DNA of 6,922 nt. Origin: an uncultured Ruminococcus sp. Lineage in GTDB: Bacteria > Bacillota > Clostridia > Oscillospirales > Ruminococcaceae. Below are positions 4,409-6,922 of the stretch, one piece after another; the stretch's first letter is position 1, and every line of letters begins with the position of its first letter. A program made the translations under genes and the position numbers. The DNA lies in assembly GCA_900539095.1 (NCBI GenBank), contig UQAR01000091.1, positions 1-6,922 on the forward strand, written 5' to 3'. The notes under the pieces were generated by a model. That model had not been told where the DNA came from, searched no databases, and saw only the letters and a program-made list of their open reading frames with translations.

Positions 4409-5227
4409 ATGAACAGTTTTATGTCTTGGGTAGGCGGGAAGAAAAATCTTCGTGATGAAGTGCTTGCAAGGTTTCCAACCTACTATGAAAGATATATCGA
4501 GGTGTTCGGCGGTGCAGGCTGGGTGCTGTTTCATAAACCGCCGGGTATGGATTTTGAGGTCTGGAATGACTACAACGGAAACCTTACAAATCTCTATAGA
4601 TGTGTGCGGGATAAACCGAATAAGCTGAAATACAAGTTGCGGTATGTCCTCAATTCCCGTGAGGATTTTGACTGGATCGCAAGTCTGCACAAGCGAGGTC
4701 TGTTCAGCAGATTTCGTGATGTTGACAGAGCGGCTAAGTTTTATCAGCTTATACGTTACAGCTATGCAAGCGGTCTTGACAGCTTTGGAAGTCAGCCGCA
4801 TTCGATGTGGTCGGACTTCCCTATGATCGACCTTGCCGCAAGAAGATTACAGAAAGTAGTTGTTGAGAACAAGGATTTTGAAAAGCTGATTAAGCAGTAC
4901 GATAGACCCGTGAGCTTTTTCTACTGTGATCCGCCGTATTTTGCTACAGAGAATTACTACAAGGACGTAGGGTTTACTGCAAAAGATCATATCAGACTGC
5001 GTGACGCTCTGCTTGACATCAAAGGCAGATTTTTGGTTTCGTATAATGATTGTCCTGAGATCCGTGAGATATGGCATAAACCAAACATTCACATTGAAGA
5101 GATAAGCAGACTTAACAACTTAGCACAGCGTTATGACGCAGGCTGTCAGTATGCAGAGTTGCTCATATCAAATTATGACACAAGCGAACGTGCGAAAGCT
5201 ATCAAACAGCTTTCGCTTTTTGATTAG
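4409..5227 (+). CDS. Dam-type DNA adenine-N6 methyltransferase (D12 class), orphan
   Basis: This 272-aa enzyme transfers a methyl group from S-adenosylmethionine to N6 of adenine. It is of the D12 class I (alpha) type. Visible parts are the N-terminal WVGGKK (7-12), the cofactor site YIEVFGGAGWVLF (29-41) and the catalytic DPPY (174-177) within FFYCDPPYF. The length fits the class. The last residues are QLSLFD; QLSLF (267-271) matches the bacterial sliding-clamp-binding consensus. ATG 4409 is chosen because GGAGG (4394-4398) lies 10 nt upstream; the frame is open further up, but that stretch is the hairpin array. ATG 4421 is a weaker alternative. No restriction enzyme accompanies it, so it probably protects or marks the element. 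Translation may be modulated by the leader hairpins. Confidence 0.94.
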   Translation: MNSFMSWVGGKKNLRDEVLARFPTYYERYIEVFGGAGWVLFHKPPGMDFEVWNDYNGNLTNLYRCVRDKPNKLKYKLRYVLNSREDFDWIASLHKRGLFSRFRDVDRAAKFYQLIRYSYASGLDSFGSQPHSMWSDFPMIDLAARRLQKVVVENKDFEKLIKQYDRPVSFFYCDPPYFATENYYKDVGFTAKDHIRLRDALLDIKGRFLVSYNDCPEIREIWHKPNIHIEEISRLNNLAQRYDAGCQYAELLISNYDTSERAKAIKQLSLFD

Positions 5228-5236
5228 GAGGTTTTT

Positions 5237-5503
5237 ATGAAGAAGATAATATTGGCACAGGTTTTAACAGCAAAAGGCAAAACAGAATTTTCAGGGCTTT
5301 ATGACAGGCACGGAAATGCTGTAACGGTAGAGGTCGAAAGTGACAGCAGCGGTGTTTCACTTATCGTATGGCAAGACGAACAGAAAAAGCAGCATTTTGA
5401 CTGTGGGATATCCGAGGAAGAGATACAGCGTACCTGTGCAATGTTTGATGACTGCGGCGATTGTCCGCTGAAAGAGTATTGTGAAAGTGAGACAAAAGAA
5501 TGA
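5237..5503 (+). CDS. Small Cys-rich hypothetical protein
   Basis: This 88-aa protein has an N-terminal beta-rich part, including FSGLYDRHGNAVTVEVE, and a C-terminal cysteine cluster. Cys67, Cys73, Cys76 and Cys82 form C-x5-C-x2-C-x5-C in the segment CAMFDDCGDCPLKEYC; Cys56 lies slightly before. Four cysteines with this spacing could hold a zinc ion or an iron-sulfur cluster, but this is inference and no family is recognised. AGGAGG (5226-5231) starts inside the stop of the Dam gene and lies 5 nt before ATG 5237. Its stop overlaps the start of the DUF3846 gene by four bases (ATGA), so the three genes are co-transcribed and probably coupled. Confidence 0.82.
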   Translation: MKKIILAQVLTAKGKTEFSGLYDRHGNAVTVEVESDSSGVSLIVWQDEQKKQHFDCGISEEEIQRTCAMFDDCGDCPLKEYCESETKE

Positions 5504-5922
5504 GGATACTTGTGTTTGAACCTCTGAAAGAACCATATGTAAAGGATATTGAAGATGATATCCATGCCATGCAGGAAGTTGTGGGCGGCAGCATCGAGTC
5601 AATATATTTTGAACCAAAGCAGGATGCTATTTGCTGGTGCAATGATGAGTTTCTGCTGAACGGTTCAAAGCCTAACAGGATAGTTGGAAATACTCTTGTT
5701 CACGGCACTTTCTATATTTCGGGCAATTATCGTAACGAATACGGTGAGTGGGATTCCTGTTCACTTACCGATGAACAGATAGAAAAGTACAAGCAGCAGT
5801 TTGATCATATCATAGTTGATCTGCACGGTATCGGGCTGGTTGCTGTGAGAGAAACAAAGCCGGAAGTGATCCAACCGCTTGAAGAATATGAAGAAGAACC
5901 GGAAATCGAACAGACAATGTAA
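5500..5922 (+). CDS. DUF3846 domain protein
   Basis: This 140-aa protein resembles DUF3846, an uncharacterised domain common in phages and conjugative elements of Gram-positives. The typical start is seen, MRILVFEPLKEPYVKDIEDD, followed by AMQEVVGGSIESIYF (24-38), the CNDEFLLNG segment (47-55), the NRIVGNTLVHGTFYI segment and a late FDHIIVD strand. After about residue 115 it continues into an acidic tail ending in EEYEEEPEIEQTM, similar to other proteins of the module. Its ATG lies in the ATGA overlap with the preceding stop codon, so it is probably translated by coupling; GTGAGA just upstream is a poor ribosome site. Function is unknown. The cluster position next to SpoVG and Dam genes is typical of mobile-element accessory regions. 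Confidence 0.85.
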   Translation: MRILVFEPLKEPYVKDIEDDIHAMQEVVGGSIESIYFEPKQDAICWCNDEFLLNGSKPNRIVGNTLVHGTFYISGNYRNEYGEWDSCSLTDEQIEKYKQQFDHIIVDLHGIGLVAVRETKPEVIQPLEEYEEEPEIEQTM

Positions 5923-5936
5923 AGGAGAATGAAACT

Positions 5937-6299
5937 ATGAGAATACACGCATCTATCAACAGAATGGTAAACAAAGAGGATTCAGCAATCAAGGCATATG
6001 CCAGCGTAACAATGGACGGTATGTTCGCCGTTCACGGACTTAGGGTCATTGAGACCGAAAAGGGCAGATTTGTCAATATGCCCTCCACCTCATACACCGA
6101 TAAGGACGGCAACAAGCAGTACAGCGACACCTTCCACGCCATAACCAAGTCGGCGAGAACTGCCGTAAATCAGGCTGTGCTCAATGCTTATGATCTCAAG
6201 CTGCAGCAGGTTCAGCAGACGGATATCGAGGTGGAGAACACTCCCGATGAGGAAATGTCGGAGCCTGAAGATGAACCTGAACCGGAGATAAGTATGTAG
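5937..6299 (+). CDS. SpoVG family protein with acidic C-terminal extension
   Basis: This 120-aa protein belongs to the SpoVG family, small nucleic-acid-binding regulators best known from Bacillus and Staphylococcus, where SpoVG binds DNA or RNA and affects septation, sporulation and virulence genes. The core at residues 1-92 shows KAYASVTMDGMFAVHGLRVIE (19-39, one stretch split here for length: KAYASVTMDG then MFAVHGLRVIE), then GRFVNMPS (43-50) and YSDTFHAITKSAR (62-74). The core is close to the usual size of about 95 residues. The rest is an acidic tail ending in SEPEDEPEPEISM. AAAGGAG (5921-5927) lies 9 nt before ATG 5937. A copy in a mobile module rather than the chromosomal spoVG locus suggests a regulator carried by the element. 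It ends the compact operon; no terminator is visible after it. Confidence 0.9.
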   Translation: MRIHASINRMVNKEDSAIKAYASVTMDGMFAVHGLRVIETEKGRFVNMPSTSYTDKDGNKQYSDTFHAITKSARTAVNQAVLNAYDLKLQQVQQTDIEVENTPDEEMSEPEDEPEPEISM

Positions 6300-6354
6300 T
6301 TTGCTAAAGCTTATGCTGTGTATCTTGTAACAAAGGTAGAACTTTTGCAAAAAG

Positions 6355-6385
6355 TATAGATTTGTGGGCGGATATATGATATATT
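6355..6385 (+). promoter_or_regulatory. Possible promoter of the lipoprotein gene
   Basis: TATATT (6380-6385) preceded by TG (6377-6378) looks like an extended -10 box. The -35 is poor: TATAGA at 6355-6360 would be 19 bp away. The stretch GTGGGCG (6364-6370) followed by ATATGATATA (6374-6383) closely resembles the tRNA-Leu promoter (784-802). The gap 6300-6407 holds no gene or terminator. Confidence 0.35.
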
Positions 6386-6407
6386 GCTTGACAAGGAGCG
6401 TGATGAT

Positions 6408-6922
6408 ATGAAAAGAGCGATATTAATTTTGATACTCTGTGCGGTGTTTTTATCAGCCTGCGGAAATGCAGCGGAAACTGCCGAAAGATCAGTAAGCGTC
6501 GACACTTCGGCAGTGAGCCAAACTACGACTGCGGTCACAGTTTCCGCAGTAACATCTGCAAAGGAAGAAAAGGATACAAGCGAAGCCACAACTACTACTT
6601 TTAAAACAAGTTCGCAGACGGTATCCGAGACTTCAAAACCGACAAATATCACAGTAACTACGACCAAGAAATCAGATCCGTCAGGTTATTCGGGAAATTC
6701 CAGTCAGGGACAGAACAATTCTGCACAGAATAATAACGGTCAGGAAAATAACCATCAGCCTGTGCAAAATGATCCGCAACCAGATAACTCGCCGTCCGAT
6801 AATAACCGGAGCAATAACGGAGCGGAACAGAATAACGATCCGACGCCTCCGACTACAACTGCAAAGCCTGCGGTAACAAATCCGCCTGTCACAACGACAA
6901 ATCCGCAGACTACAACAGTGCC
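6408..6922 (+). CDS. Secreted lipoprotein, Ser/Thr/Asn-rich (partial, 3' end outside window)
   Basis: The frame stays open for 171 codons and runs off the window. Residues 1-17, MKRAILILILCAVFLSA, are a signal peptide with lipobox LSAC; Cys18 would be lipid-modified after cleavage by signal peptidase II. The mature part seen here is low-complexity and rich in Thr, Ser, Asn, Gln and Pro, with runs such as TTTT, NNNG and PPTTTAKP. Such linkers in ruminococci hold a functional domain away from the membrane. No such domain lies within the window, so the activity is unknown. AAGGAG (6393-6398) lies 9 nt before ATG 6408. It may have its own promoter and need not belong to the preceding operon. Confidence 0.85.
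   Translation, partial: MKRAILILILCAVFLSACGNAAETAERSVSVDTSAVSQTTTAVTVSAVTSAKEEKDTSEATTTTFKTSSQTVSETSKPTNITVTTTKKSDPSGYSGNSSQGQNNSAQNNNGQENNHQPVQNDPQPDNSPSDNNRSNNGAEQNNDPTPPTTTAKPAVTNPPVTTTNPQTTTV

Overview
The window looks like part of a low-to-mid GC Gram-positive (Firmicutes, Clostridia) chromosome, most likely Ruminococcus or another Oscillospiraceae. The signs are strong AGGAGG-type ribosome binding sites, U-tract intrinsic terminators, a preQ1-I riboswitch ahead of queT, a CCA-encoding tRNA-Leu, and a Thr/Asn/Pro-rich lipoprotein of a kind common in ruminococci. The genus is inference; the Clostridia-like character is better supported.

Positions 1-980 look like core chromosome. A few codons of an upstream gene are followed by a terminator (61-88), a preQ1-I riboswitch (112-155) and the queuosine-precursor transporter gene queT (164-694) with its own terminator. 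A near-perfect sigma-A promoter (776-804) then drives tRNA-Leu(CAG) (835-921), which also has its own terminator.

Positions 980-6299 look like the accessory module of an integrative conjugative element or prophage-like island, perhaps inserted beside the tRNA gene. All genes lie on the + strand, closely spaced and often overlapping: DUF4314 protein, orphan m5C methyltransferase, BRO-N/KilAC antirepressor, an 80-aa hypothetical, a 49-aa membrane peptide, a 66-aa hypothetical, an orphan Dam-type m6A methyltransferase, a Cys-rich 88-aa protein, a DUF3846 protein and a SpoVG-family protein. No integrase, relaxase or structural gene is in the window, so element type and boundaries are inferred. 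The two methyltransferases have no nuclease partner here, which fits self-protection of mobile DNA. The antirepressor fits lysogeny-like control.

The noncoding DNA of the module is unusual. Terminator-like hairpins lie directly before and after the DUF4314 gene, leaving no room for promoters, so expression appears to need read-through or antitermination. A gene-free stretch (4155-4408) ahead of the Dam gene contains a series of perfect short palindromes, the last of which can either hide or expose the Dam ribosome binding site. Four otherwise unrelated small proteins share strongly acidic tails ending in Met, and the Dam protein ends in a near-ideal sliding-clamp-binding motif.

Positions 6300-6922 hold a promoter-like stretch and the start of a secreted lipoprotein gene that runs off the window end.
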